This document shows, piece by piece, positions 24,997 through 33,399 of a stretch of 64,000 bases of DNA; within the stretch, counting starts at the first letter, position 1; each line of letters opens with the position of its first letter. A program made the translations under genes and the position numbers. The stretch covers positions 55,549-119,548 of the forward strand of contig JAILRS010000011.1 in assembly GCA_024698045.1 (NCBI GenBank), given 5' to 3'. The notes beneath the pieces were generated by a model that was given only the letters and a program-made list of their open reading frames with translations, was not told the DNA's origin and made no database searches. The stretch comes from Selenomonadaceae bacterium (lineage in GTDB: Bacteria > Bacillota > Negativicutes > Selenomonadales > Selenomonadaceae).

Positions 24997-27211
24997 AGGA
25001 AAGCCGCCCGTTACAATACAATCGTTAATGGAAACGGTAAAAAGTTATATGCCCGAGGCGGATTTGGGCATGATAGAACGAGCATATTTAGTGGCGCGTG
25101 AAGGACATAAGGGACAAACACGAGCATCGGGCGAACCGTACATAAATCATCCGCTGAATGTGGCGGCAATATTGGCAGAATTGCAACTGGATGATAAGAC
25201 AATCGCGGCGGCAATTTTGCATGACGTCGCCGAAGATACTATCTTCACGCTGGAAGAATTGGAAGACATGTTCGGCAAAGAAATATCGTTGCTGATAGAC
25301 GGCGTGACGAAGATAAGCAAAATTTATTTCAAGACGAAAGAACAACAGCAAATCGAGGCCTATCGCAAATTAATTTTGGCGACGGCGAAAGATTTGCGCG
25401 TCATCCTGATAAAGTTGGCGGACAGATTGCATAACATGCGTACGCTGAAATTTATGGAGGAAAGTAAGCGCAAGAGAATCGCCAAAGAAACACTTGAACT
25501 GTTTGCGCCTCTGGCGAATCGTTTGGGCATATCGAGTATCAAATGGGAGCTTGAGGATTTAAGTTTGCGTTATCTCGAGCCGGATATTTATTACGATTTA
25601 GTCGAGAACGTCAGGCAGAAAAGACGTGAGCGGCAAATTTATATCAGTGAGGCCGTGCGCTTGATTGAGGAAGAATTTGACGAATTGGAGATTCATGCGT
25701 CAATCAGCGGTCGCGCGAAACATTTCTACAGCATCTACAAAAAGATGAAACGGGATCATAAAGATATCAGCGAAATTTACGACATGTCTGCGGTGCGTAT
25801 TCTCGTTGACAGCGTGAAAGATTGTTACAACGTTTTGGGCGTTATTCACGCAAAGTGGCGTCCGATACCGGGCAGATTCAAAGATTATATAGCGATGCCG
25901 AAAACCAACGGATATCAGTCATTACATACAACGGTCATGGCTTTGGGCTATCCGCTCGAAATTCAGATTCGCACATTTGAAATGCATAAGGTATCCGAAT
26001 ACGGTGTCGCGGCACATTGGAAGTACAAAGAGTCGGGCTCGTCGAAACCCGCAAACAGCGAACGGGATCAAAAAATTTCGTGGCTGCGTAAAATGGCGAA
26101 ACTCCAGAACGAAATAAAAGACCCGAAAGAATATTTGGAAGCGTTGAAGCTGGATTTTTTTAGCGACGAAGTTTTTGTCTTCACTCCCGGTAGCGATTTG
26201 ATTATCTTGCCGAAAGGTTCCAACCCGATTGACTTTGCTTATCGGATACATACGCAAGTCGGGCATCATTGCGTCGGCGCAAAAGTCAACGGAAGAATCG
26301 TCCCCTTGGAATATAAATTGCAGAACGGCGATTTTGTCGAGGTCGTGACGAATAAATCAAACAACGGTCCCAGTCGCGATTGGCTTAACATAGTTGCGTC
26401 AAGCGATACGCGCACAAAAATTCGCTCGTGGTTCAAACGCGAAAACCGAGAAGAAAATATCACTCACGGACGCGAACAACTTGAAATCGAAATTAAAAAG
26501 CTCGGTTATCCCGTCAAAGATATATTGAAAGAAAAGGCGTTGATACAGGTTGCGAAGGGAATGAATTTGGCAACCGAAGATGATTTACTTGCCGGAATCG
26601 GTTACGGCGGAATATCGACGCATTCGATTATCGTAAAACTTGTGGAGCTTCACAAAAAAGAAATGGCGGCAACAAAGCCGCAAGCAGTAAGCGAATTGAT
26701 TGCCGAGATAAAACATATTCCCGAAAAAAATAATCACAAAGGTAACGAACAGGGAATACTTGTCGACGGCGAAAGCGGTTTTGTTGTGCGGCTGGCGAAA
26801 TGTTGCAGCCCGATACCCGGGGACGAAATTTGCGGCTACATTACGCGCGGCAGAGGCGTCACGGTTCACAGAACAGATTGCCCGAATATTTTAAGCGGTA
26901 CATCAGATGTCGAACGTATGATAGAAGTAAATTGGAACACGACGACGGATAAAGTTTACACCGCGCTTTTGGAAATTGTTTGCGACGATCAAAGCGGAGT
27001 ATTAGCCGAATTAATTGCCGTGCCCGCCGAAATGAAATTGAATCTGCATTCACTGCACGCCATCCCCAACAGGTTCAATAAAACCTCGACAGTGACAATG
27101 GGCATACAGGTAAACAGTACCGAACAAGTCGCGGCGGTAATGAATAAATTGCGGCGCGTTGAACATGTTTTGAGCGTCGTGCGCCCCGTGTTGGTCAATA
27201 AAGACCATTAA
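24986..27211 (+). CDS. relA: Bifunctional (p)ppGpp synthetase/hydrolase
   Basis: 741 residues from ATG 24986. HD hydrolase domain with ILHDVAEDT; synthetase domain with GRAKHFYSIYKKM and RFKDYIAMPKTNGYQSLHTT; TGS domain with FTPGSDLIILPKGSNPIDFA; a CCSPIPGDEI zinc/alpha region and a C-terminal ACT. Both catalytic halves look intact, so it can make and break the alarmone. An in-frame TTG at 24935 gives 17 more residues but has no ribosome site. The strong GGAGGGAGG before the gene instead serves a short overlapping frame. Confidence 0.93.
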   Translation: MNDKGKPPVTIQSLMETVKSYMPEADLGMIERAYLVAREGHKGQTRASGEPYINHPLNVAAILAELQLDDKTIAAAILHDVAEDTIFTLEELEDMFGKEISLLIDGVTKISKIYFKTKEQQQIEAYRKLILATAKDLRVILIKLADRLHNMRTLKFMEESKRKRIAKETLELFAPLANRLGISSIKWELEDLSLRYLEPDIYYDLVENVRQKRRERQIYISEAVRLIEEEFDELEIHASISGRAKHFYSIYKKMKRDHKDISEIYDMSAVRILVDSVKDCYNVLGVIHAKWRPIPGRFKDYIAMPKTNGYQSLHTTVMALGYPLEIQIRTFEMHKVSEYGVAAHWKYKESGSSKPANSERDQKISWLRKMAKLQNEIKDPKEYLEALKLDFFSDEVFVFTPGSDLIILPKGSNPIDFAYRIHTQVGHHCVGAKVNGRIVPLEYKLQNGDFVEVVTNKSNNGPSRDWLNIVASSDTRTKIRSWFKRENREENITHGREQLEIEIKKLGYPVKDILKEKALIQVAKGMNLATEDDLLAGIGYGGISTHSIIVKLVELHKKEMAATKPQAVSELIAEIKHIPEKNNHKGNEQGILVDGESGFVVRLAKCCSPIPGDEICGYITRGRGVTVHRTDCPNILSGTSDVERMIEVNWNTTTDKVYTALLEIVCDDQSGVLAELIAVPAEMKLNLHSLHAIPNRFNKTSTVTMGIQVNSTEQVAAVMNKLRRVEHVLSVVRPVLVNKDH

Positions 27212-27238
27212 CGCAAGTAACTGAAATGAGATGATACA

Positions 27239-28501
27239 TTGGAAGGAATTTACTTAATTTTTGTCATGGTGATAACGGGCGGCGCGATTGCCTTTATCGG
27301 TGATAAACTCGGCACGAAAATCGGAAAGAAACGCTTATCGATAATGGGCTTACGTCCGCGGCATACTTCGATGATTGTTACGGTGTTGACGGGCAGTCTG
27401 ATAACGGCTTTGTCAATCGGTTTCATGGTATTGATATCGCAAAACGTTCGCACGGCACTTTTCGGTATGGACGAATTACGCGCAACAATGAACTCGACAT
27501 TAAAAGAATTGGATGACGCGACGGAAAATTTATTCAAGGCACAAACGGAATTTGAGAAGGCCAATGACAATTTGCGCGAATCGAAACAGGAAATAGCAGC
27601 GTTGAAAACCGAACAGGAAGAATTGCAAGAGGAATCGGCAAGATTGAAGGAAGGCAATGAAAGATTGGAAACAACCAACGCCGAACTTTCTGCGCAGAAC
27701 GAAAATCTTTCCGCAACAAATGCAACGCTTGAAGATGATAATCAAAAACTCAGTGAGTTTAACGTAACATTGACTTCGGATAACGAAAAACTCAGCGCAA
27801 ACAACGAAAGATTGACGACCGATAACGAAAAACTTGTCGCGGACAACAGCAATTTGGAAGAACGCAACAGCCAATTGCGCGAAGGCATAATAGCGATACG
27901 CGAAGGCGATATAACTTTGAGAGCCGGAGAAATTTTATCGAGCGGCGTGATAAAGAGCGGACGCAGTGACGATGAAATATCAGACGACATAAAGGCATTG
28001 GCAAACGTAGCCAACGATAATTTGACAAAGAGATTTGGCGCGGAAAGTGATGTGTCGATTTGGATTTATCAGCCGGAATTGCATAACGTCATCGAACAAC
28101 TAGCCAAGAGCAATCAAGATATGGTCTTGAGAATCGCGGCGGCGGGTAACCTTGTTCGCGGCGAACCCGTACGAACGAAATTTGAACTCTACCCGAATGA
28201 ATTAATCTTTGGCAAAGATGAGTTGATTCTAACCAAAATTTATAATGTCAATGACGAAAATACACCCGAAATAATTTTGCGAAGTTTCTTGTCGGATATA
28301 AACGGAATCGCGGTGGAAAAGGGAGTATTGAGCGATCCGCTCAGCGGAAGTGTCGGAGTAATGGAAGGTACGCAAATTTATGAGATATTTGAATCACTGA
28401 TAGACGTTAAGGGCAAAGTAGAGTTGACGGCGTACGCACGAGATAAAACGGATTCAAGCGGACCTTTGAGATTGAAAATAACTTTGAAACAAGTATTGTA
28501 A
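27239..28501 (+). CDS. DUF3084-domain membrane protein with long coiled coil
   Basis: 420 residues. Two N-terminal membrane helices (about 3-21 and 43-64) flank KKRLSIMGLRPRHTSMI, the DUF3084 signature. A long coiled coil (about 85-215) follows with many near-repeats of the type 'LSAxNExLxTDNEKL', then a globular C-terminus. The family's role is unknown. The start is TTG 27239. It sits between relA and the YqgF-like gene with short gaps. Confidence 0.82.
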   Translation: MEGIYLIFVMVITGGAIAFIGDKLGTKIGKKRLSIMGLRPRHTSMIVTVLTGSLITALSIGFMVLISQNVRTALFGMDELRATMNSTLKELDDATENLFKAQTEFEKANDNLRESKQEIAALKTEQEELQEESARLKEGNERLETTNAELSAQNENLSATNATLEDDNQKLSEFNVTLTSDNEKLSANNERLTTDNEKLVADNSNLEERNSQLREGIIAIREGDITLRAGEILSSGVIKSGRSDDEISDDIKALANVANDNLTKRFGAESDVSIWIYQPELHNVIEQLAKSNQDMVLRIAAAGNLVRGEPVRTKFELYPNELIFGKDELILTKIYNVNDENTPEIILRSFLSDINGIAVEKGVLSDPLSGSVGVMEGTQIYEIFESLIDVKGKVELTAYARDKTDSSGPLRLKITLKQVL

Positions 28502-28515
28502 AGAGAGCGGATAAA

Positions 28516-28902
28516 ATGTTCATGGGAATAGATCCGGGGCGCGATAAATGCGGCGTAGCGATATTGACGGCAACGGGCGAAATAAAATTTCAGAAAGTAG
28601 TAGCGACGGAAAAATTAGACAGCGCGGTGAAAACATTGGCGGAGGAATTTGAAATAGAGTCGGTGATTTTGGGCAACGGTACCACACATAAGGCAGCGGC
28701 AGAAAAACTTTCCGCGGCAGGTTTGAAATATTTAATCGTTGACGAAAAACACACAACCGAAGAGGCACGTAGAGAGTACTGGGTAAAAAATCCTCCGAGT
28801 GGTTGGCGCAGATTTTTACCGACCTCAATGCAAGTACCGCCCGAACCCGTTGACGCGATTGTCGCAGAAATTTTAGTCAAAAGATTTTTGGCGTCGAAAT
28901 AA
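28516..28902 (+). CDS. RuvC/YqgF-like resolvase-fold protein
   Basis: 128 residues. MGIDPGRDKCGVAIL is the RNase H-like first strand, with an ILGNGTTHK loop, a VDEKHTTEEAR stretch and a late PPEPVDAIVAEIL, as in YqgF-like pre-16S rRNA nucleases and RuvC-like resolvases. It may be a second YqgF paralogue specialised to this lineage. Its place 14 bases behind the DUF3084 gene suggests co-expression. Confidence 0.7.
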   Translation: MFMGIDPGRDKCGVAILTATGEIKFQKVVATEKLDSAVKTLAEEFEIESVILGNGTTHKAAAEKLSAAGLKYLIVDEKHTTEEARREYWVKNPPSGWRRFLPTSMQVPPEPVDAIVAEILVKRFLASK

Positions 28903-28936
28903 ACGACGTGAAGATAAATTTTGGGAGAGATTAACG

Positions 28937-29398
28937 ATGAGCAAACAGAATCGCCCCGATTGGGATGAATATTTTTTAAACATTGCCCGTGAAGTAGGTA
29001 AACGCGCAACATGTTTGCGCAGAAAATACGGCGCGATTATCGTCAAAGACAAAATCATAATCAGTACGGGTTATAACGGAGCACCGCGCGGCGAAACGAA
29101 TTGCATAGACAGCGGCATTTGCGAACGCGAAAGATTGAAAGTACCCAAGGGCGAACGCTACGAATTATGTGTCGCGGTACACGCCGAACAGAACGCGATT
29201 ATAAATGCCGACCCAGATAAAATGAACGGCGCGACGATTTATGTTGACGGAACAAATTGCGCGGATGGTTCTCAAGCTTCGGGACAACCTTGCAAACTTT
29301 GTCGGCGAATGATTATAAACGCACGTATCGCAAAAGTTGTCTACCGTGACAGCGACGGACAAATTATCTGTATCGCTCCCAACGAGATTCAAAATTGA
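28937..29398 (+). CDS. dCMP deaminase family protein
   Basis: 153 residues. Zinc-binding CDA motifs: VAVHAEQNAI (His and catalytic Glu) and PCKLCRRMI (two Cys). The N-terminal RATCLRRKYGAIIVK and GYNGAPRG are typical of ComEB-type deoxycytidylate deaminases, which make dUMP. GGGAGAG precedes the ATG. Confidence 0.9.
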   Translation: MSKQNRPDWDEYFLNIAREVGKRATCLRRKYGAIIVKDKIIISTGYNGAPRGETNCIDSGICERERLKVPKGERYELCVAVHAEQNAIINADPDKMNGATIYVDGTNCADGSQASGQPCKLCRRMIINARIAKVVYRDSDGQIICIAPNEIQN

Positions 29399-29515
29399 CG
29401 GCAGGAAAATTAAAACCTTGCAAGAATTTATTTTGTGATTACGATTTAGTCGCGCGGTTTACCGCATAATAAAAGTCGACGACTTAAAAAATTTTTTCGG
29501 TAAGGGGTGACAAAG

Positions 29516-30430
29516 TTGCTTTACGCTATGATTGACGTCGGATCAAACAGTATACGAATGGCAATTTATGATATTGACGGCGACAGAGTAGAAATGTTAA
29601 TGAAGAAGAAACACACGGTAGGGCTTGCGTCATACGTGCGCGACGGCGTAATGCAACGGCAGGGCATCGATAAAGTCGTAGAGATAATCGGCGAGTTCCG
29701 TAGATTCCTCGACGAATTCGGCATAACTCAAGTCACTGCCTTCACTACCGCCGCCCTTCGCAATTCCGTCAACGGTTCTCAAGTCGTAGATGAAATTTCT
29801 GTGCGTACGGGAATAAATATTGTTATAATGAGCGGCGATGACGAGGCGACTTTTGATTTTATCGGCGCGACACATAATCTGATAGACGAAAAAGGTTTGC
29901 TGATTGATATCGGCGGCGCGTCCACTGAAATTGTTTACTTCAAAGATCATGAAATTCAAGTCAAGGTAAGTTTGCCTATAGGCTCTTTGAGTTTTCATAC
30001 ACGCTACACGGGCAATCACATTTTACCCAGTGCGGTAGAATGTGCGGAAATGTACGCCGAGGCCGAGGCAACAGTGGGCGCGGTACAGGAATTTCAGGCG
30101 GTAAGTCATGCGCAAATTTGCGGAATCGGCGGCACTTTCAAAGGGGCTATGGCTCTCTACAATTCAATGTACGGCATGACACGACAGAATATGCGAATGG
30201 AAGTGCGTCGAATTCACGATATACTGAATCGTTTTCAACGAGATCGCGAATTGATTGTCCCCGATAAAATTTTGTTGATGAAAACCGTACCCGAACGCAT
30301 GCATACATTTATGCCGGGACTGATTATCGCCGATGTCCTCGCAAAACGTTTCGGCAGTCTCCACATAATTTTTAGCGATTCGGGCGTCCGCGAAGGCTAC
30401 ATCTACGATAAAATCATCGTCAGAGAATAA
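29516..30430 (+). CDS. Ppx/GppA-family exopolyphosphatase
   Basis: 304 residues. ASKHA-fold phosphatase: IDVGSNSIRMAIYD, AFTTAALRNSVNG, LIDIGGASTEIVYF and CGIGGTFKG. It degrades polyphosphate and/or pppGpp, which would fit relA lying upstream. The short form (about 300 residues) lacks the HD domain of longer enzymes. TTG 29516 is preferred over GTG 29507, which lies inside the AAGGGGTGA ribosome site. Confidence 0.88.
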   Translation: MLYAMIDVGSNSIRMAIYDIDGDRVEMLMKKKHTVGLASYVRDGVMQRQGIDKVVEIIGEFRRFLDEFGITQVTAFTTAALRNSVNGSQVVDEISVRTGINIVIMSGDDEATFDFIGATHNLIDEKGLLIDIGGASTEIVYFKDHEIQVKVSLPIGSLSFHTRYTGNHILPSAVECAEMYAEAEATVGAVQEFQAVSHAQICGIGGTFKGAMALYNSMYGMTRQNMRMEVRRIHDILNRFQRDRELIVPDKILLMKTVPERMHTFMPGLIIADVLAKRFGSLHIIFSDSGVREGYIYDKIIVRE

Positions 30431-30475
30431 ATTTTCCGCGAATTACTCATTAAACTTGTTGTGAGGTGTGATAAA

Positions 30476-31378
30476 GTGATTTTGGTTGATAAGGACACCA
30501 AAGTTATCGTACAAGGGATAACGGGAAAAGCGGCAACCTTCCACACGAAACAAATGCTTGCTTACGGTACAAAAATCGTAGGCGGAGTCACTCCGGGCAA
30601 AGCGGGACAAACCGTCGAGGGCGTACCCGTTTTCAATACCGTCGAAGATGCAGTGAAAGCTACGGGCGCAACCGCGTCGGTTATCTACGTCCCTGCTCCC
30701 TTCGCCGCCGATTCTATTCTTGAGGCGGTTGATGCCAAATTGGATTTGGTCGTTTGCATTACCGAACATATTCCGGTACTTGATATGATTAAAGTCCGCC
30801 GTTACATGGAAGGTAAAAAAACTCGTCTGATAGGTCCCAATTGTCCCGGTATAATGACTACGGGTGAGGCTAAACTCGGAATCATTCCGCCCAATGTGCA
30901 AAAGAAAGGTCACGTAGGTTTAGTATCACGCTCGGGCACTTTGACTTATGAAGCCGCCTTCCAATTGCAGAACGCGGGAATCGGGATAACAACTTCGGTC
31001 GGAATCGGCGGAGATCCCGTCAAAGGTATGGATTTCGTTGACGTCCTGCAGATGTTCAAAGAAGATGAAGACACGAAAGCCGTATTGTTAATCGGAGAAA
31101 TCGGCGGCAATGCCGAGGAAGATGCGGCGCGTTGGATAGCGGAGAATATGCCCGAAAAACCTGTTGCGGCATTTATCGCAGGTCGTCAAGCTCCTCCCGG
31201 CAAACGTATGGGGCACGCGGGCGCGATTATCACGGGCGGCAAAGGTACCGCGGCGGATAAAATCAAAGCACTCAACGCGGTCGGAATTGAAGTTGCCGAT
31301 ACAGTGGCGCATATAGGCGATACCGTCGTCGATACTTTGAAACGCGCAGGCATCTACGAAATTTGTCACACCTGCTAA
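30476..31378 (+). CDS. sucD: Succinyl-CoA ligase alpha subunit-like protein
   Basis: 300 residues. CoA-binding Rossmann part ([17 protein letters not shown]) and ligase part with [20 protein letters not shown] and the phosphohistidine loop [14 protein letters not shown]. With a beta subunit it converts succinyl-CoA and NDP to succinate and NTP. GTG 30476 follows GAGGTG. No sucC lies beside it, which is unusual since sucCD are nearly always adjacent; the subunit may be encoded elsewhere or the protein may pair with another acyl-CoA ligase beta chain. Confidence 0.88.
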   Translation: MILVDKDTKVIVQGITGKAATFHTKQMLAYGTKIVGGVTPGKAGQTVEGVPVFNTVEDAVKATGATASVIYVPAPFAADSILEAVDAKLDLVVCITEHIPVLDMIKVRRYMEGKKTRLIGPNCPGIMTTGEAKLGIIPPNVQKKGHVGLVSRSGTLTYEAAFQLQNAGIGITTSVGIGGDPVKGMDFVDVLQMFKEDEDTKAVLLIGEIGGNAEEDAARWIAENMPEKPVAAFIAGRQAPPGKRMGHAGAIITGGKGTAADKIKALNAVGIEVADTVAHIGDTVVDTLKRAGIYEICHTC

Positions 31379-31424
31379 ATTTACAATCGAAAACCTCCAA
31401 TATCAGATCACGGAGGGATTTACA

Positions 31425-32657
31425 ATGAATCCTGAATCTGCTAAAGAAAAACAGGCCAGAGAAATTAAAGCGGCGTTCTTGTTTAACATCTCACACGACA
31501 TTTTGACGCCGTTAAATGCTATAATGGGTTTCACCGATTTGGCGCGTCGTCATATCAACGAACCCGAATTGTTAAACGAATATCTTGCCAAAGTAGAGGA
31601 ATCGGGGCAACAAATGTTGACGCTCGTCAATGATTTGCTTGACATGAGTAAAATTACTTACGGCAAGATGCAAATGCGTATGAGTGTTTGCAATTTGGAA
31701 GAACAGTTATCGGTAGTTTTACACTCGTTCAAACTCAAGGCGGCGAAGAAAAATATTTTGCTCGAGAGCGAAATAAATCTGCCGCCCGAAAAAGTTTATA
31801 CGGACGAAGTTACTTTCCAGAAAATCATATGGTCACTTTTGGATAACGCGATTAAATTCACGCCTAAGGACGGTCATGTAAAAATCAGCGCACGCAAGAA
31901 AAAAGTTTCCGATTCGGGATATTTGCGTTGCGAATTTGTTGTCGAGGATAACGGTATCGGCATGACCAAAGAATTTATGGAACGTATGTATGATACATTC
32001 GAACGGGAAGAAACTTCGACAAAAAACGGTTACATCAGTGCAGGACTCGGATTATCAATCACGAAAAAATTACTCGACGCGATGGGCGGATCTATCGACG
32101 TCGAGAGCGAAAAAGGTAAGGGCACAAAATTTACCGTGGGTATGCCGTTTAAAATCGTGCGTGACGAACATGCCGAATACGCGCCCGCAATTCTGGAGCC
32201 GTTACCCGTTTCCGAAAATCATTATAATCACAGAATCCTCTTGGTTGATGATATCGAAATCAATCGGTTGCTTGCGGAAACAATTTTGCAAGAGTCGGGA
32301 TTTTCTGTGGAAACTGTGGCGGACGGTTGCGAAGCGGTTGAAGTCTTTATCCAACATCCGCCCGGTTATTACGATTTGGTTTTAATGGATATCCAAATGC
32401 CGATAATGAACGGCTACGAGGCAACACGCGCAATTCGTTCGCTGGATAGACCCGACGCGAAGATTTTGCCGATACTTGCACTCAGTGCCAATTCACGCGA
32501 CGAAGATAAAAAGATGAGTATAGAGAGCGGCATGAATTATCATATAGCGAAACCGTTTGATGTAGTGCAGCTGATAGACGCCGTACATAAATACATCGCC
32601 GCTCGAAAAAGTTATAATCAAGCCGTTAAAGAAAATTCAAATACAAAAACAGATTAA
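31425..32657 (+). CDS. Soluble hybrid histidine kinase/response regulator
   Basis: 410 residues with no membrane or sensor domain. HisKA at the very N-terminus (FNISHDILTPLNAIMGF, His24), HATPase with LLDNAIKFT, EDNGIGM and GLGLSI, then a receiver domain (about 265-395) with LLVDDIEINR, the phospho-Asp in LVLMDIQMP, and AKPFD. It heads a unit with STAS, RsbW-like and SpoIIE-like genes (gaps of 9-15 bases), so it probably feeds or modulates that partner switch through protein partners. Confidence 0.9.
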   Translation: MNPESAKEKQAREIKAAFLFNISHDILTPLNAIMGFTDLARRHINEPELLNEYLAKVEESGQQMLTLVNDLLDMSKITYGKMQMRMSVCNLEEQLSVVLHSFKLKAAKKNILLESEINLPPEKVYTDEVTFQKIIWSLLDNAIKFTPKDGHVKISARKKKVSDSGYLRCEFVVEDNGIGMTKEFMERMYDTFEREETSTKNGYISAGLGLSITKKLLDAMGGSIDVESEKGKGTKFTVGMPFKIVRDEHAEYAPAILEPLPVSENHYNHRILLVDDIEINRLLAETILQESGFSVETVADGCEAVEVFIQHPPGYYDLVLMDIQMPIMNGYEATRAIRSLDRPDAKILPILALSANSRDEDKKMSIESGMNYHIAKPFDVVQLIDAVHKYIAARKSYNQAVKENSNTKTD

Positions 32658-32672
32658 GGGAGATTGAAAACT

Positions 32673-32969
32673 ATGGATATTAAAAAGACACAAAACGGAA
32701 GTGCATTGACAATTCAGGTAATCGGAAGACTCGACGCAGGCAGTGCGCCCGAACTCAATAAGGAATTGACTACCGCACTTGATAATATTACCGATTTAAC
32801 TTTCGATTTTGCCGAACTCAAATATATCGCTTCGGCAGGTCTTCGCGTGTTGCTCGTCGCTCAAAAGCGTATGGCTAAACAGGGCTCGATGAAATTAATC
32901 AACGTCAACGAAACAGTAATGGAAGTTTTGGATATGACAGGCTTTGCAAATTTGATGACTATAGAATAA
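32673..32969 (+). CDS. STAS-domain anti-anti-sigma factor
   Basis: 98 residues. A single STAS domain of the SpoIIAA/RsbV type: VIGRLDAGSAPEL and LKYIASAGLRVLL, whose Ser is the usual phosphorylation site. When dephosphorylated it should bind the RsbW-like protein encoded next. ATG 32673 is preferred (AAGGGAG 10 bases upstream) over TTG 32664. Confidence 0.92.
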   Translation: MDIKKTQNGSALTIQVIGRLDAGSAPELNKELTTALDNITDLTFDFAELKYIASAGLRVLLVAQKRMAKQGSMKLINVNETVMEVLDMTGFANLMTIE

Positions 32970-32982
32970 CAAGGGGTTTCGT

Positions 32983-33390
32983 ATGGAAAAAATTACGGTT
33001 GAGGCAAAAGTTGATAATCTGCAGGATGTCATTTCTTTCGCAACCGAACGCTTGGAAGAACACGACTGTTCAATGAAAACGATAATGCAGATTGAACTTG
33101 TACTCGAGGAAATTTTTGTAAACATAGCAAGCTACGCTTATAAAGACGGCGGCGGGTCGGCGACAATATCTTTGGATTTCAATCATCAACCTCGAGCCGT
33201 TGAAATTACATTTACCGATTCGGGTGAACCATATAACCCTCTGGAACAGGAAGATCCCGATACAACTTTGGATGTTGACGAACGCGGTATAGGCGGACTT
33301 GGTATCTTCCTCGTCAAGAAAAATGTCGACGAAATCACTTACAAGTATGAAGACAATAAAAATATTCTTTCGATAAAGAAATTTTTTTGA
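32983..33390 (+). CDS. RsbW-like ATP-binding anti-sigma/serine kinase
   Basis: 135 residues. GHKL ATPase of the HATPase_c_2 type with N-box LEEIFVNIASYAY, G1-like FTDSGEPYNPL and GIGGLGIFLVKK. It likely phosphorylates the upstream STAS protein and binds a target, classically a sigma factor. No sigma gene is adjacent, so the output partner is unknown. Confidence 0.88.
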   Translation: MEKITVEAKVDNLQDVISFATERLEEHDCSMKTIMQIELVLEEIFVNIASYAYKDGGGSATISLDFNHQPRAVEITFTDSGEPYNPLEQEDPDTTLDVDERGIGGLGIFLVKKNVDEITYKYEDNKNILSIKKFF

Positions 33391-33399
33391 GGTCGTTCG

